This document shows, piece by piece, positions 10,275 through 22,956 of a DNA stretch of 64,000 nucleotides. The notes under the pieces were generated by a model, which saw nothing but the letters and a program-made list of their open reading frames with translations, searched no databases and was not told the origin of the DNA. Every line of letters begins with the position of its first letter. The first letter of the stretch is position 1. Source of the stretch: Ciborinia camelliae (lineage: Eukaryota; Ascomycota; Leotiomycetes; Helotiales; Sclerotiniaceae); the NCBI GenBank assembly GCA_025890175.1, contig JANPYM010000018.1, positions 322,071 to 386,070 of the forward strand. The letters are read 5' to 3'. Made by a program: the position numbers and the translations under genes.

Positions 10275-12498
10275 TTACTTTCTCCCCATCTCCATCTCCG
10301 CTACCACCCCATCCTCCGCCAACCCCTTCAGATCCTGCTCTCCCATCTCCCCATCCCAACCATGCGCCACCAGATACGCTCTAAACCTTTCATCCCTGAC
10401 ACTCAAATCCTCGCCCGTAATATCCTCCACAAAGAAATACGTGACGAGAATGCCCAACACCCCACAGATCGCCGCGATGATAAACGTCCACTGCTTGCCG
10501 AGATGCGTTTGGATCGGGGTGAAGGCCTGCGTGCCGACGGCGGCCCCGACTTTGCCCAGCGCCGCCGATATCCCATAGCAGGTCCCGCGGACCGAGGTGG
10601 CGTAGGTTTCGGATGAGATGAGCCCTAACATGTCGCCGGGACCCAGGTTCCCCGAACTTTGCATCAGGCCGTAGATAACGACGAAGAGGGGCACGATTTT
10701 GGTGATTTTGTGGTAGGAACAGCCGATGATCAGACCGAACATCAGATATCCGAAGAATCCGATCATCATTGTCTTCTTCCGGCCAATGCGATCACAGAGC
10801 CATGCACCGATGATGACACCGGGTAATGCGATGGTTCCTAGGAGGAGATTCCATTCTCCGGTTTTGAGAACCACGCTGTTGTGGTGGGATGGAACTACGG
10901 AGGCGATGATTGTGCCCGAGAAGACGCCGTTGGGAAAGGTTACGAAGTCGTAGAGAAACCATGCGCCGCATGTTCCGATGAGTGATTTCCAGTAGTAGCG
11001 TAGTACAAGTTTGTAAGGGACGTTTTTCTTAATGGCTCCACGACGATAGAGCGTACTATTGAGCATCTTGATTCTGAAGTAGAAGACTGATAGAGGGAGG
11101 ATGCAGCCGATGCCAAAACATACCCGCCATACTGTGTTGTAGTGCTGATAGTCACATGCAGCGAGTACGATGAGGAATATTGAGACAGCGAGCGGGCCAC
11201 CGAAGGACAGGGGAAGGTTCGTGACGAGGATGAAGATTGGACCGCGGTTTTTGGGGTTATGCTCATTTGCAGCTTCAGATGCGGATGCAGATGATGCTGG
11301 ATATTCACCTGAAAAGATGTTAATAAATTTGACATGGGGAATTGAGAGTACCCAATAGCCCTGACTGCAGTACAGATTTGAAAGCTCAAAATGCCGAGAG
11401 AATCCTTTCAACTACTTTCAATATCCCAATTGAATTAGATACATCAACCGCAGCCAATGTTTGAAATATACTCAAGAATCAAGAATCTCTTATGGTTGAA
11501 ATCTATTCGGGGCTACTGGAAACGTTGTTGGGAAAGCCAAAAAAAACTTACCACCGACACCAAATCCTATAATGCCTCGTGCAACAGTCATCATCCAGAA
11601 CATGCTAGACGCGCAAGTTAGAAGATTGGTACACTATCTTCATCCAAAAAACCAGGCTGAAAATGAAATTCAATATCCGATTTTCATCAAGACTTTGAAC
11701 AATTTTGTAGAAAGAAATCAACAACATTGAATAATAAATAAAAATGATTCAAAGTCTTGATGAAAAACAGATATTTAAATGGCACTTTTGCTATCTCCAC
11801 ATATAGCAATACCTCAAAATGCGGTATATTTTGAGCACTTCGGATGTTCAATTCAATCCAGAACAACGAGATATGGTTGTATCGACTATTGAGATAACTG
11901 GCGAAGAGACTGACTGTACTTGAGAAAACCAACTTACCCATTGATTGTGACACCCTTAGAAGCTGTAGCCAACGCACCGCCAAATACTGATAAGAATTAG
12001 CACAATCAAAAATCCGAAATTCTCATCTATGCAGAACATACCGATCATCAAAGTCGTCGCAATGATAGCAAATTTCCTTCCAAAGTAATCGCAAGTGAGT
12101 CCAATAGTCACTTGACCAAAGATCTCTCCCACAAGAAGAGCATTGGAGACGCGAGTACTCGTGTCTGGTGTATACTCCTTTGGATACTGCTTCTTGAGAA
12201 TGACATTTGCCATGGTCATGATATTGTTGAAGTAGCCATCGGAAACCAAGGCAGCCCCTGCGGCAAACTATGAATCGATGAGATTAGAATCTGTTGGGTT
12301 GGATCTTTTCAATGATAGAAAATGTAAAGTAATGTTGAGCTCTGTGTTACTCACAATCGTAAATTTATCCGAAAGAGACTGTTTTGATTTTGGGACGATT
12401 ATTTCCTCAGACGATTCTTTATCAGCCGGAGGATGGTGAAGGTGTGCATTTGAAGATGCGACAGTGACAGCGTCGACATTCGTTTCCTTTTCCGCCAT
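10275..12498 (-). CDS. GIT1-like MFS permease (glycerophosphodiester/phosphate transporter type)
   Basis: Exons 12498-12355, 12267-12042, 11986-11938, 11604-11552 and 11308-10275 give 501 residues, a normal MFS length. The N-terminal half has DGYFNNIMTM, the loop motif DYFGRKFAI and GFGVGGEYPASSASASEAANE. The C-terminal half has DRIGRKKTM and GTCYGISAALGKVGAAVG. These fit the GIT1/phosphate:H+ symporter branch. S. cerevisiae Git1 imports glycerophosphoinositol, but the substrate here is not proven. About 12 membrane spans are expected, acting at the plasma membrane. Phases agree across all junctions (0, 1, 2, 1). Introns 3 (333 bp) and 4 (243 bp) are unusually long for this window, and intron 3 contains a 28-bp inverted repeat. 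Confidence 0.87.
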
Positions 12499-14898
12499 CT
12501 TTCAATCTTTGAAGAAGAGGGAGAAGGATCAGGATGGTAAAGGCAAAGGTAAATCTTTCAAATAGTCAATATTGAATCTTTTTAATACTTGTGGTACCTG
12601 CTGTATTGCCCAATACGTCGAATGTTTCGCATAAGTTGAAGGACCTTTCAAAACTTCCAACCCAACCTTATCGTGTAACCTCTAGTGTAAAGGTTTATCT
12701 CGAGTCGGACTGGGAAGGGCAAACCTATATAGATATATACAAACCATACCCGTATGTATGCAACCTTATCAGCGTATCAATGGTGATTCCCATGTGAGTT
12801 CGACTTTCTCTCAAAAGTGGGCACGAGTAAGGTTGCTCTAGAAAGAAATAGAAAAAAATGAAGTAAAATGAAATAAAATACCTACTGTACCTACCTACAT
12901 TCACACACTCACAATTCACGTTTCGTTAGTCCAGGGAGGTGATTCGCTCTCACCACATTGTGCTTCTCTCGAACATCCTGCAGTGTACAATGTACAGTGC
13001 AGTGTACCCATGATTTCCAGTCATTGGAAAACCTCGATGCAGCTGGTTCAATGTCAGATTTGTCTTGATAGGGCAAAGATCTTCGTTCCCCGGATTGTAT
13101 GTAGCATGTAGCAAGTACTTGTTCGCATATGTAGCATTTCAATTGTCTGTTCATGTCCAATCGATGTAACATGTGCATTGTGCAAGTTGACACTTTGAAC
13201 AGTTGGTCTTTTGAATAGGATGTACGGAGTAACCTAATCCATATCCTGCATGATGCCGAGGCGAACAAGACGGGAATTTCTCCGGAGCTAAGATGCCACG
13301 TGATCGGTCTCGCTGATGGAATTGCGAGATAGTACCAACAATTCTCGGTCGATAAGCATTCGATACATCTTAGCCAATCCTTTTAGTGGAAACCTCTGAT
13401 AGTAACATCAAAAATCCATTCTCATTTACTATCTACTTGCTGCCTGCAAAGGATGTGACAATACCTACCTACACGTGCATTGATTGCTAAGGTTACGTTG
13501 ACCGCCAACCGGCATATACCGAATGCATTTTTAGCCCGAGCGCTTACAACCACAATCCATTTTCAAACTTCTCCTCAACCTCACTCTCTGTATCAACATC
13601 GCACTCCTCAGCAGTCAACATGTCCTCCCGTCTCCTTGAATCGATGGCAGATATTACATTAAGAGTTCATAATATATTCAATACGACTTCAGTGACGTGA
13701 AGTCTATATTCCCCTTTTAAAATAGTAGCGTTCTGGAAGGCTGGGAAGGATTTGGAAATTCGATAAACCCTTCTCACCTAGTGTTCTTCGATGTCCTTTG
13801 AGCCGCATTATATCATATATTTGGAGATTGCCTACCTTATCCAGGGATTTTCTGGAATCATCCAAGCATAGCGGTGAATATACCAGCTCGCATGATGTCA
13901 GGCTGCTAGCCCTGGTTGTGCGGTGCCACGGCTATGAATGCCTACGTATTCCCAACCAAATCTCTCAAGGCAAAGACATCACCAAGTAAAAGTTCTTGAG
14001 AGAAAACGCTGATGACTAGGATAACATAGTTCTCTGAAATAGACTGGCTTTGTTGGACAACAGGATCCAACACCACCCGTTTGGAATGTGAGCATATCCA
14101 TTTGTTGGATTCAACTCGTACCACTTCTCTGGCCATTCTATTTCGACTTCTCTGTATAATGAATTGGTTTACATCGGTTGGCACGAGGATGATGGCAGAT
14201 GCTGGTACCGTGAGAGTTTATGGTTTTTCAAGTGGACGGCCATCCAAGAGGTATCTGATAGCATACGTCTATTGGAGTACGTACGGAGGGTCATTTATTC
14301 TTGCTTTATATATATCAGGTCGGGACTCCCTTATCCTAGCATGGCCTTCCATACATGGCATCCGTAGTATTGACCCGCCGTCTGTGTTGTCTGTGGTTGT
14401 TGAGATGATACATTAGCAAGTCAATATCTATGTACCTAGTAGCCAATTCAATTTTTTTCCTGTCTATAATTACTCTCATCTCACCAATCGTATAACGTGT
14501 ATCGTAAAGAACCTTGGAAATCTAAGTTACTAGTAGTTTAAACTTCCAAGTGAATATGTTTCATTTCTGATTGGAATATGTCAATCTATAGAGAAAGGAA
14601 TTGGATGAAGATCAAGGTATCCATTACGACCATTTGCACGGTAACGTTGAGTTAGTCTATGATATCTAACGACTAATGTAAATATAAACCCGCCGTCTTT
14701 TTGATCTGGAGCCTTCTGGTTGGACCGATTGATAAGGCTTCTGTCGCTTCTTCTCTTTCACCGAAATAATTATAGTCGGTTTGTTTCGATATAACTCCCT
14801 CAGCTTCCTACCAACAAAACCCACAACAAAATATTTACAAGAAAACGGCAGGTCGCTAAAGTCATCAATACATTTGATAACATCATAATATAGCAACC
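12499..14898. other. Long intergenic region without supported genes
   Basis: About 2.4 kb. Many short open frames, none with a recognisable family. A good pyrimidine-rich leader leads to an ATG at 13620, but the frame closes after 26 codons (stop ending 13700). A CACGTG box occurs near 13299. Short palindromic CCTA/TAGG tracts are present near 12880-12900. Confidence 0.5.
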
Positions 14899-17800
14899 AT
14901 GCCTTCCAGCTCTAGACGCGGCACTGCAAGAGCTCGTAAGTACCAAAATTCGTTGTCGTCCCTTCCTTCCTCACTTTTGCTTTGTATTTCAATACGGCAA
15001 GCTTACTCAATGACAGACAATTCATACGGGACTTCGAACTCTATTCGAGAATATAATAGCAGGCCCAGTTCTGCAAACCATTCACATATACAAACAAGAC
15101 CTGCCGAGAGCATTCCAGAACCACCCGGGCCAGAGAATGAAAACGACTCACGAGACTTTATCATCAAAGCATCAGCCCAAGAAGAAATACAAGATCAACT
15201 GGAGTACGAAACCAGGCTACAGCAATTACTTCACGCAAATCATTCCACGAGCCCTACCTCGACATCATTTCCCCACAATCTTACATTCGCAGAAGCCACT
15301 ATGGCCGCTCGATCATCACGCTCGCGTCGTCGAAATGAGGCCATAGATGATGGTCCAGATATGATATTGGGAGGACCGATGACGCTTGAATCACTTGGAC
15401 CTTTCAAATATACCTTTAAGAAGAAGAAGAATTTGAAAACGAAATATTCGGCATCGGCATTTAATGCAGATGATACTGGATCTGATAATGGAGGTGTAAG
15501 TATAAGTGTAGGTGGAGATGGAGATGGAAGTGGAGATGGAGATGGAGGTGTAGGTCTTGGTACTGTCAAAGGTACAGGTACAGGGACAAGCATGGATAAC
15601 AGTGAAACTACTAGTGAAGTTGGGACAGATCCAGAATTGGTACAAGAATTGGTAGCCGTACCAGAATTGGTACCTACCACTTCTGGATCTGGATCTGGAT
15701 CTGGATTTGCTCCTGGATTTGCTCCTGGCCCTGGCCCTGGTCCTGGTCCTGCTTCATCACGTCCTATCTCACCTACACTGATCCTGACCCCACAATTCAA
15801 ATCATCATCTCATGATCGAGGTCCCCTGCACAATACTACTTTCAATTCTACTTCTACTTCACAGAATCAACACAACCATTCAGAATTCACCTTTTCCGTA
15901 TCGGCACCAAAAAGATTCTCCTCAATTCTTCAAAGGGATGCCAAAGACGTGAAGTATTCTGATGGTATACAAGAGAACGATATCGAAGACGACAGCAATA
16001 AAGAAAATATCGATAACGACATCGCGCAACCAATTGTGACAACTGTTACTGCCTCTGCCACTGGCGCTGACACTGAAAACACTGACACTAACACTCACAC
16101 TGCTACTGCAACTGCCGATGCGTCTTCAATTGATTCATTTCCACCAGTAGTTATACAACCTCCTCCAGTCCTTTCCAGAATTTCGTCTTTTTCATATTCT
16201 TCCACTGATATTACTGGGACGCAGACTCTCCATACTACTGACAGTGGCATTGATCTGAATGAATCATCTCTCGACTTGTTGAAGTGTGACGATTCAGATA
16301 CACAATCGGTGAAGGATAAAAGTGACGCAGTAATGGCTCGCATCGCTGGATCAACAGGGTCTTTGATGAGAAACATGAGTGATTTCACTACTGTTAACGA
16401 TGGATTTGATTCTGTAGAATGGGATCCAGATCTTCCCGTTGTTAGATCAATGAACGATTCTCCCGAGCCACTATTAGTTGAAGCGCAACCTGTTGCCTAC
16501 ACCACCGTTGGATCTCGTGTCAATCCTAATCTACAACCCCAAATCACTGCTCCGAATCGAATTCAGCGTGAGGGTTCTATTCGCAGACCTCAATTGGATC
16601 CAACACACAGCCGACAAGCAAATTATTACCCACACAATCGCGGTCCGCCACCTCCTTTGAATATGCAAAATTCTATGCACTACGCACAGCAACTTGGGCA
16701 AAGTTCTAATACTTTTAACACCCCTCCAGCTTCATCTGCGAGATCTGGTCGCCCCCTTAGACCCTCGCAGAGACTGTCTCAATCAGAACAAGAGACTCAT
16801 ACGCTTCTAAGACTTCAAGGAATGGTCAACTCGAGAGTGCCCGGTGGACACTACCCAGCCTCGCCAAACACGCCAACTCCTGCTTCTCATCAAGATCACA
16901 TTTCTTCAATCTCAGCTGAGGAACAAGATATGGGAAGAGGAAATGATTCACAAGGTCCGATATCAGGTCTCGAAAAGATGCAAACCTTACAGAGACTTGC
17001 GAGGTTCCCTAACCCAATGCAAACCTCAGCCTTACGTCGATTGTCTGAATTGCAGGCGCCCAAAAATGACAATACTGTAAATATCAATGCTGACGTCGAG
17101 GGTGCTGGCCAACGTTTAGAATACCTCCTGCGAAACGCGAAAGATAAAGACGCGCTAGACGATGCACTAGCTATCAAGAATGGAGAACTCGATCGTGGTT
17201 ATACATTTCCTCCACCAGGTATCTCCAATGCGGCATACAATCCACTTTATGGTGCCTATGGCGGATCTGGCGGTCATGCCAGAGATTCTGCCCATCATCG
17301 AGGAGTACCCGGGTATCCACAGCCATTAACTGCTGGTCCACCAGGGCAGCGCTCGTACGCGAATAACAGACGGAACAGCACTTATAGTGAAGAGGCATGG
17401 ACACAAGATCAAGCTGGAGTGAAACAAAACTCACGTACGAATCCCGGTCCCATCTCGCCATGGCACGAACCGAAAACCACCAATGAACAATATACTGCGC
17501 AGGCCCCGGCTCCAGCCCCTTCGGCCCGAGCAACAGACACAATCTCTATGGAGGCAGCCCTTAAATATTACCCCCATGGATTTCCCAGTGACATGACCGG
17601 GCGATACTCTCGTCTTGCCGATGAAGAAACTCCAGAGCAAGTTCGGGCAAGAAAGCAAAAGGAGAAGGAAGAGTGGTTTTACGGTGGCCAAAAACGCTGG
17701 AACATGACAACTGAGGATCATATTGCGGAGATTGAAATCCGTGACAACCCTTTTGGTCCCATCGCTCCCCCTCCAAAGAAAGATTTACCTTTCGACAATA

Positions 17801-18069
17801 GACCTCTTCCCGGCATCACTATTTTGGAAATGCAGAAGAAGACCATGCCCGAAGTCATCGCTCCAATGCTAGATGGAGCCTTCGGTAACATGTTCGCCAT
17901 TTCAGCACAGAAGGATGGTAACTCCATTCTACCCCTTAATAGATATACCAAGAGTCCAGAATGGCACATTGATTCAAGCGAGGGAGGCAATAATTCTTTC
18001 TTTGGAGAGGACTGGGGCATACCAATCAATGTACCAACCACCAATAGCCTCCGAACCCCGGGCTGGTAA
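14899..18069 (+). CDS. Large disordered fungal protein of unknown function
   Basis: The frame is open from 14899 to 18069 (1056 residues). Positions 14936-15016 look like an 81-bp in-frame intron (GTAAGT to ACAG); removing it gives 1029 residues and joins ARA to HNSYGTS. Most of the protein is low complexity: Ser/Thr-rich, a DGDG and TGTG run near residues 200-235, SGSGSG, APGPGPGPGP and a TDTNTHTATA run. The C-terminal 180 residues are more ordered and look conserved (ALKYYPHGFPSDMTGRYSRL, then charged KQKEKEEWFYGGQKRW). No catalytic domain, signal peptide or membrane span was seen. A regulatory or scaffold role would be speculation. The single long frame makes it a certain gene; only splicing and function are open. 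Confidence 0.8.
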   Translation: MPSSSRRGTARARKYQNSLSSLPSSLLLCISIRQAYSMTDNSYGTSNSIREYNSRPSSANHSHIQTRPAESIPEPPGPENENDSRDFIIKASAQEEIQDQLEYETRLQQLLHANHSTSPTSTSFPHNLTFAEATMAARSSRSRRRNEAIDDGPDMILGGPMTLESLGPFKYTFKKKKNLKTKYSASAFNADDTGSDNGGVSISVGGDGDGSGDGDGGVGLGTVKGTGTGTSMDNSETTSEVGTDPELVQELVAVPELVPTTSGSGSGSGFAPGFAPGPGPGPGPASSRPISPTLILTPQFKSSSHDRGPLHNTTFNSTSTSQNQHNHSEFTFSVSAPKRFSSILQRDAKDVKYSDGIQENDIEDDSNKENIDNDIAQPIVTTVTASATGADTENTDTNTHTATATADASSIDSFPPVVIQPPPVLSRISSFSYSSTDITGTQTLHTTDSGIDLNESSLDLLKCDDSDTQSVKDKSDAVMARIAGSTGSLMRNMSDFTTVNDGFDSVEWDPDLPVVRSMNDSPEPLLVEAQPVAYTTVGSRVNPNLQPQITAPNRIQREGSIRRPQLDPTHSRQANYYPHNRGPPPPLNMQNSMHYAQQLGQSSNTFNTPPASSARSGRPLRPSQRLSQSEQETHTLLRLQGMVNSRVPGGHYPASPNTPTPASHQDHISSISAEEQDMGRGNDSQGPISGLEKMQTLQRLARFPNPMQTSALRRLSELQAPKNDNTVNINADVEGAGQRLEYLLRNAKDKDALDDALAIKNGELDRGYTFPPPGISNAAYNPLYGAYGGSGGHARDSAHHRGVPGYPQPLTAGPPGQRSYANNRRNSTYSEEAWTQDQAGVKQNSRTNPGPISPWHEPKTTNEQYTAQAPAPAPSARATDTISMEAALKYYPHGFPSDMTGRYSRLADEETPEQVRARKQKEKEEWFYGGQKRWNMTTEDHIAEIEIRDNPFGPIAPPPKKDLPFDNRPLPGITILEMQKKTMPEVIAPMLDGAFGNMFAISAQKDGNSILPLNRYTKSPEWHIDSSEGGNNSFFGEDWGIPINVPTTNSLRTPGW

Positions 18070-20300
18070 ATTCTCACCAATCATTTAGTTTGCGACCGAG
18101 GAAATTCCAAGAAACCTCCTAATGCGGACAAATGTGGTTGTGGATATTAGAACATCTTCAAAACGATCCTGCCAACGATCCTCGAGACTTAATCGTTCTG
18201 CGAAACGATACATCAAACGGTGTTCGAGGGAATCTTCCGATGGGTTGCTGAACAGCACGATGGCTCTAAATTATCGAGTCTTTTCCTGCGAGAAAGGCTT
18301 TACTCAGAATTGCTTGTACACTTTCGATTTTCAACGTTTTTCTCTCAGTATGATGGAAATTCTATTTCCTCGCCATGATTGATCGCTTTTTGTTCCTGTC
18401 CGCGTTTTTTTCCTTGGCTTTTGCAATAGTTTCAGAAAAATAATAAAATAATATTTGTTAGAATTAGTAGGGATACAAGCGTTTTCGAGGGAGATGATGG
18501 ATTTCCAAATTCTGGCATTACTGATGGCATTTCCCGTGCTCCTCTTGGCCCTCAATTTATTACATTACGATCATTGATAGTTTGATAGTTTGAGATTGCC
18601 TCGTGCAACGCATTTGGGGATGTTTGCGTTGGGACGCAGAAAGAAGATGGTGGCTTTTGTTGTTTACTTCGCTGGGTGCTGTGACGGTTTTGGCTGGCTG
18701 GCTGGTGTTTTTTTCTTTCTTTTTTTTTTTGCTCAAGGCGGGGAGGGGATTGATTGCTATTGATTGCTCTTTATAGGGAACGCATAATAGGTCTTTCTTC
18801 CCGGTCTCATGATGGTTGGTTGCATGGACATTGTGCTTGCACTTGCAATTGCACTTGCAATCATGGTGATGGGTTGCATCCTATCCTATCCTGTCCTGTC
18901 CTATCCTGTCCTGTCAACAAAGGATCAACAAACACACTTGCGTGAAGAAGAGACTTCTAGTGGCCATGGGCTGATTAATTGATTTGTTATGAGGGAGATG
19001 AGGGAGATGAGGGAGGTGAGGGAGTGGGAGATGAGAGAGTTGCTCGTTGTATGATTAGTCGCTTGCTTGCTTGCTTGCGTTCACTAACTTAATTAATTGC
19101 TCATTTGAATATGCTACCTAGGTACCTGGTTTTACCCCGGGCTAGGGTTTCCATTGTCTTATCTTACGTGAGTGAGTGAGTGAGTGATGGTTGATGTGAT
19201 GGTTGATGTGATGATATGTTGTTGTTATGTGATATGTTGTGTTATGTGGTATGATATCATTGCTGATGTTCTCGAGAGTGACGGAAAATTGCACAAGAGT
19301 ACTATTTTAGTGCTGGAATTTCTGGATAAATGAATGGATAGATGAAAATGAATGGGATATAAAAATGAATTAATTGTTTCTTTAAAGGTATGAATACGAA
19401 TATAAATATTAATATAAATACCTTCTAGCAGCACAATATAATCGCTTCTTTTCTCATGTCCTTCTCTCCCCTTTTCTTGCTCGGTGATTACATTGCTCTG
19501 TGATTCTATCATTCTATGATTGATTATCATTGATTGACAGACTGATCGACAGACAGACTGCTATCATTAAATTCCAAATCTCAAAACCTCAAAGGCGATT
19601 TGATTTGATCCATTCATCCATCCATCCATCCATCCATCTCTAATTCATCCATATCTACATTTATTTATCTATCCATTCATCTATTTATCTATTCATTCAT
19701 TTATTTATCTATTTATTCATTCATTTATTTATTCATTTATTTATTCATTTATTTATTCATTTATTTATTTATTTATTTATTTATTCATCCATCCATTTAT
19801 TTATTTATTCATTTATTCATCCATTCATCCATTTATCCATTCATTCATTCATCTATTCATCCATTCATTCATCCATCCATTCATCCATCCATTCATTTAT
19901 CCATTCATCCATTTTTCATCATTTATCTCTACATTGATCTATCCATTTTCCATCATACATCCTATCAAGCTCGTGGACTCATGGGCTCATGGGCTGAGAG
20001 GTAGATAGTTAGGTATTTATTTGTTTGTTCTAATTTCATTTGATTCCATCTAATTTCATGCCAGGCCAACCAACCAACAATTCCCCAATCCTTAACACTG
20101 TGAGTGTGAGTGTGAGTGAGTGACTCTTCAGTTGAGATTTCCATACATCTATACATACATATATCCATCCGTCGCATTAGTTTCATACATACATACATAC
20201 ATACATGCAAGCAAGCAAGCAAACATCCATTCATTCATTCAATCATTAAAAAAGTAAATCATAACCATCATCCCATTATCCCACCAACCATCCAACCATC
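18070..20300. other. Intergenic between converging genes, satellite-rich
   Basis: About 2.2 kb with no supported gene. It contains a CCTATCCTGT pentamer-type run near 18880-18915, GAGGGAGAT repeats near 18990-19035, a TGAGTGAG run near 19170, the tetranucleotide satellite at 19610-19960 and CATACATA/GCAAGCAA runs near 20187-20222. Confidence 0.6.
19610..19960. repeat. Compound tetranucleotide satellite
   Basis: About 350 bp made almost wholly of CATC, ATTC, ATTT and CCAT tetramers that grade into each other (CATCCATC, then TTTATTTA, then back to CATTCATC). This is typical of a compound microsatellite that mutated while slipping. No coding value. Confidence 0.9.
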
Positions 20301-22956
20301 CTATTCCATTTCCCCAACCCACCCATAATCAACCCACAACCCATCCCCCCATAACCATCCCCCCATCCCCCTCTCCCCCGCACCCTCAGAATTCCCAAAC
20401 CCTCCTTCCCACCCCTCCCCACCCCCACTCCAAAAGCGTACCTCACCCCATCCCCCCTTAAAATGCACCGACGAGCCCACCAGCCTCGTCACCAGATCGA
20501 TTTTCGACCTCGGAGCACTAAATGCCGCATCATCGAGCACACGACTCGCGTATACAAAACTGATGATTTGCGCGAGACAATCCACCGCATGAGGTAAAAG
20601 CATGGATCGTCTCTGGGGAATCACGAGAAGGAGCGTGAGGAAATAGATGACGAGGAATCCGACGCAGATGTAGAAAGAGGGGAGATTCGGAAGCATGCGG
20701 ACGTCGCCGGAAGTGGTGGTGAGCGGGAAGAATATGCCTCCTGCGAGGATCGGGAGGATGATGGAGAGGAAGGATATCAGTGAGAACCAGGCGACGCGGA
20801 AATGCCCATTTCCAAGCGCGCGGAAGGTACATTGGAATGGGAGTGCAGCCGTGTAGTCGAGAAGGAGGGATTTCTCGGCCGGGGCGCCCTCGGGATTGGC
20901 GAGCTCGGCCCATGCTTGAAGTTTTCGGAATGCCATGTCGATGGGTTGGAAGAGAAGATAGAGCAGCATCCCAATCAAAGATGGGATGAAGCTATACAGG
21001 AAATTCGCCGTCGAATATCCAGAGTCGTTGGGATCGGCCGCCACCAATGGGGAGAATCCATGCCGGATTGCGGTCGAGGGAAGAAACGATATGATGATCA
21101 AGGCTAGCAAGAGGAAAAATGCCGTGGCGCACCATAGTACCACGAAGGTGTCGCGCAGGAACCATGGAATGTATCGATATCGAGTAGTAGAGTCGTGTAT
21201 GTGTGAGCGGTTTTCTTCTAAATCGGGAGCGCCACTACCGGTGCTAATCTTCCTCTCGGCTTTCCCACCTTCCAACGTGTATCGTCTTGTCGGTGCGCCG
21301 GTTTCTCCAATCGAATAGAAAATCCCCTGTGTGGGACTAGGGGTTCTCCAATAGCCCAATCTATCACTTCGATCCGCCAGCTTCATCCTGATCTCCTTTT
21401 TAGACCTCATGATCTCGGTACCGGGATAATCCCTGAGGCTGTTGCTCCGTGGTAATAAGGCGATGAGATCGGCTAACGATCGAGGATCCCATAACAATCC
21501 CGTGGTTCGACGGAAGAAAAAGGCCCAAATCAGAACCAAGCCCATGCACATCGATATGTAAATCGCGACCAAAGTCCACGCGATCCCCTGAACCGCCGTC
21601 CATTTCCAATGTCCATCCACCAGTATCACAGAAAACAAACATCCCTGAAGAGGAATCGTGAAGATGGATAACCATAAACACGATCCCCCAATATCAATCA
21701 TCATCGGTCCATCCCATCTGGGCCACAGCATGTGTCTTGGGAAAGCTTCCAGGAATAATGCGTTGGTTCGCGGCTCGGCATCCTCCATTGCCATTAAAAC
21801 ATACGGCATGATTCTCGTCACGGCACCGAGCACATATTGAATATATACAAATACGCACGCCCCCAAAATCTGCGGCAAGAACCCAAATATAAAATATCTA
21901 CCGCCATAAACTCCTGCATTCCATGGATAAAGTCCGTGGTGATAATGCGAGTAGAGGGCGCAAAACATAATCGCTGCAGTCATAAGGAGACATAAGGTGA
22001 TGATCGCTAGTAAAGAAAATGGTCGTAATATCGTGGGTAGAAATTTCAGCTCGGGGAATCGTTTGGTGTTGTGAGGGGGTTCGGTTGGGATGAAGATTTC
22101 GGCGTCATTATCGTGACGAGGCCGTGGAGGCGCTATTATGGGTATTCGCTCTTCGTCTTGGGTCGGTGGTGTTGATAGAGGCCGTGTGGCATTGAAACCA
22201 AATAATCGTCCCGGTCCGGGGGTCGAGCGATGTTTCCTTATGAGTGCGAGTTCTGCTCTTGTGGGCCGTTGTGGAATATATCGGTTCTCGCCTGGAATGA
22301 TTCTCTCCACGGGATACTCCTCCGAACTTTGAGAATTGGTCGCTTGTTGACCTTGCTCCAGTTGTTGAGCTCTTCTTGCCTCTCGTCTCGCTTCTTCATC
22401 TCTCGTCAATTGATCAATCGCGAATCGAATAAATGGCGTATCGTCATTGTTGGGGGTGGGTGGACTTTCATCCTCGACTTGATCTGACATCCCTCTCTGC
22501 CTCCCCGAAGCTTCGGCCTCCATACTCCTAATCTGCTGTTCATCAAACCGAACCATGTTACTATTGTATCTCTGATGAGAAGCTTCCCAGTCCGTCGCCC
22601 CAATCAAAGGCACCTCGGTCGAATCTCCCAGGTTCTCGTAGCTTCTCTCCGGACTACGAAAACGAGATGGAGGCGTTGCCCACCGTGTCACCGTAGCTGC
22701 ATCCGAACTCCTCGACGTAAGTGACGGCGTGTGTTCTCCGTAGCGCACATCCACACCGCCAAGTCTATCTGAAGTTTGCACCTCTTGCAACTGAGGTCGC
22801 GAGTCTATGTATAAAGTCTATGTCAGTAAGAGAAAGAAAGAAATCGAAAAAAAATACAGTAAGCAAAAGATAGATAGGTAGGTAGGTGAATGGGTGAGAA
22901 CCCAGACGAAACTCACGGTTAACTCTTCGCAAATCCAACGTTCCAAGGTTCATCAT
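20301..22956 (-). CDS. Multi-spanning membrane protein, DUF3433 family (two repeats)
   Basis: A first exon of 40 nt (22956-22917, beginning MMNLGTLDLRRVN), an intron 22916-22805 (GTGAGT to ATAG) and a long exon 22804-20301 give 847 residues. The first 230 residues are disordered and cytosolic-looking. Then come two copies of a membrane module: about residues 250-450 (LLAIITLCLLMTAAIMF and later spans) and about 560-760 with FLYSFIPSLIGMLLYLLFQPI, both typical of fungal DUF3433. The tail is rich in Gly and Trp. The molecular function of DUF3433 proteins is not established to my knowledge. The second ATG (22953) is an equally possible start. The first exon is inferred from phase and splice signals; the long frame is certain. 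Confidence 0.85.

Noticed and set aside
12909..13268. 119-codon minus-strand ORF
   Set aside because: No homology signal by eye, unusual composition and no promoter or splice context.
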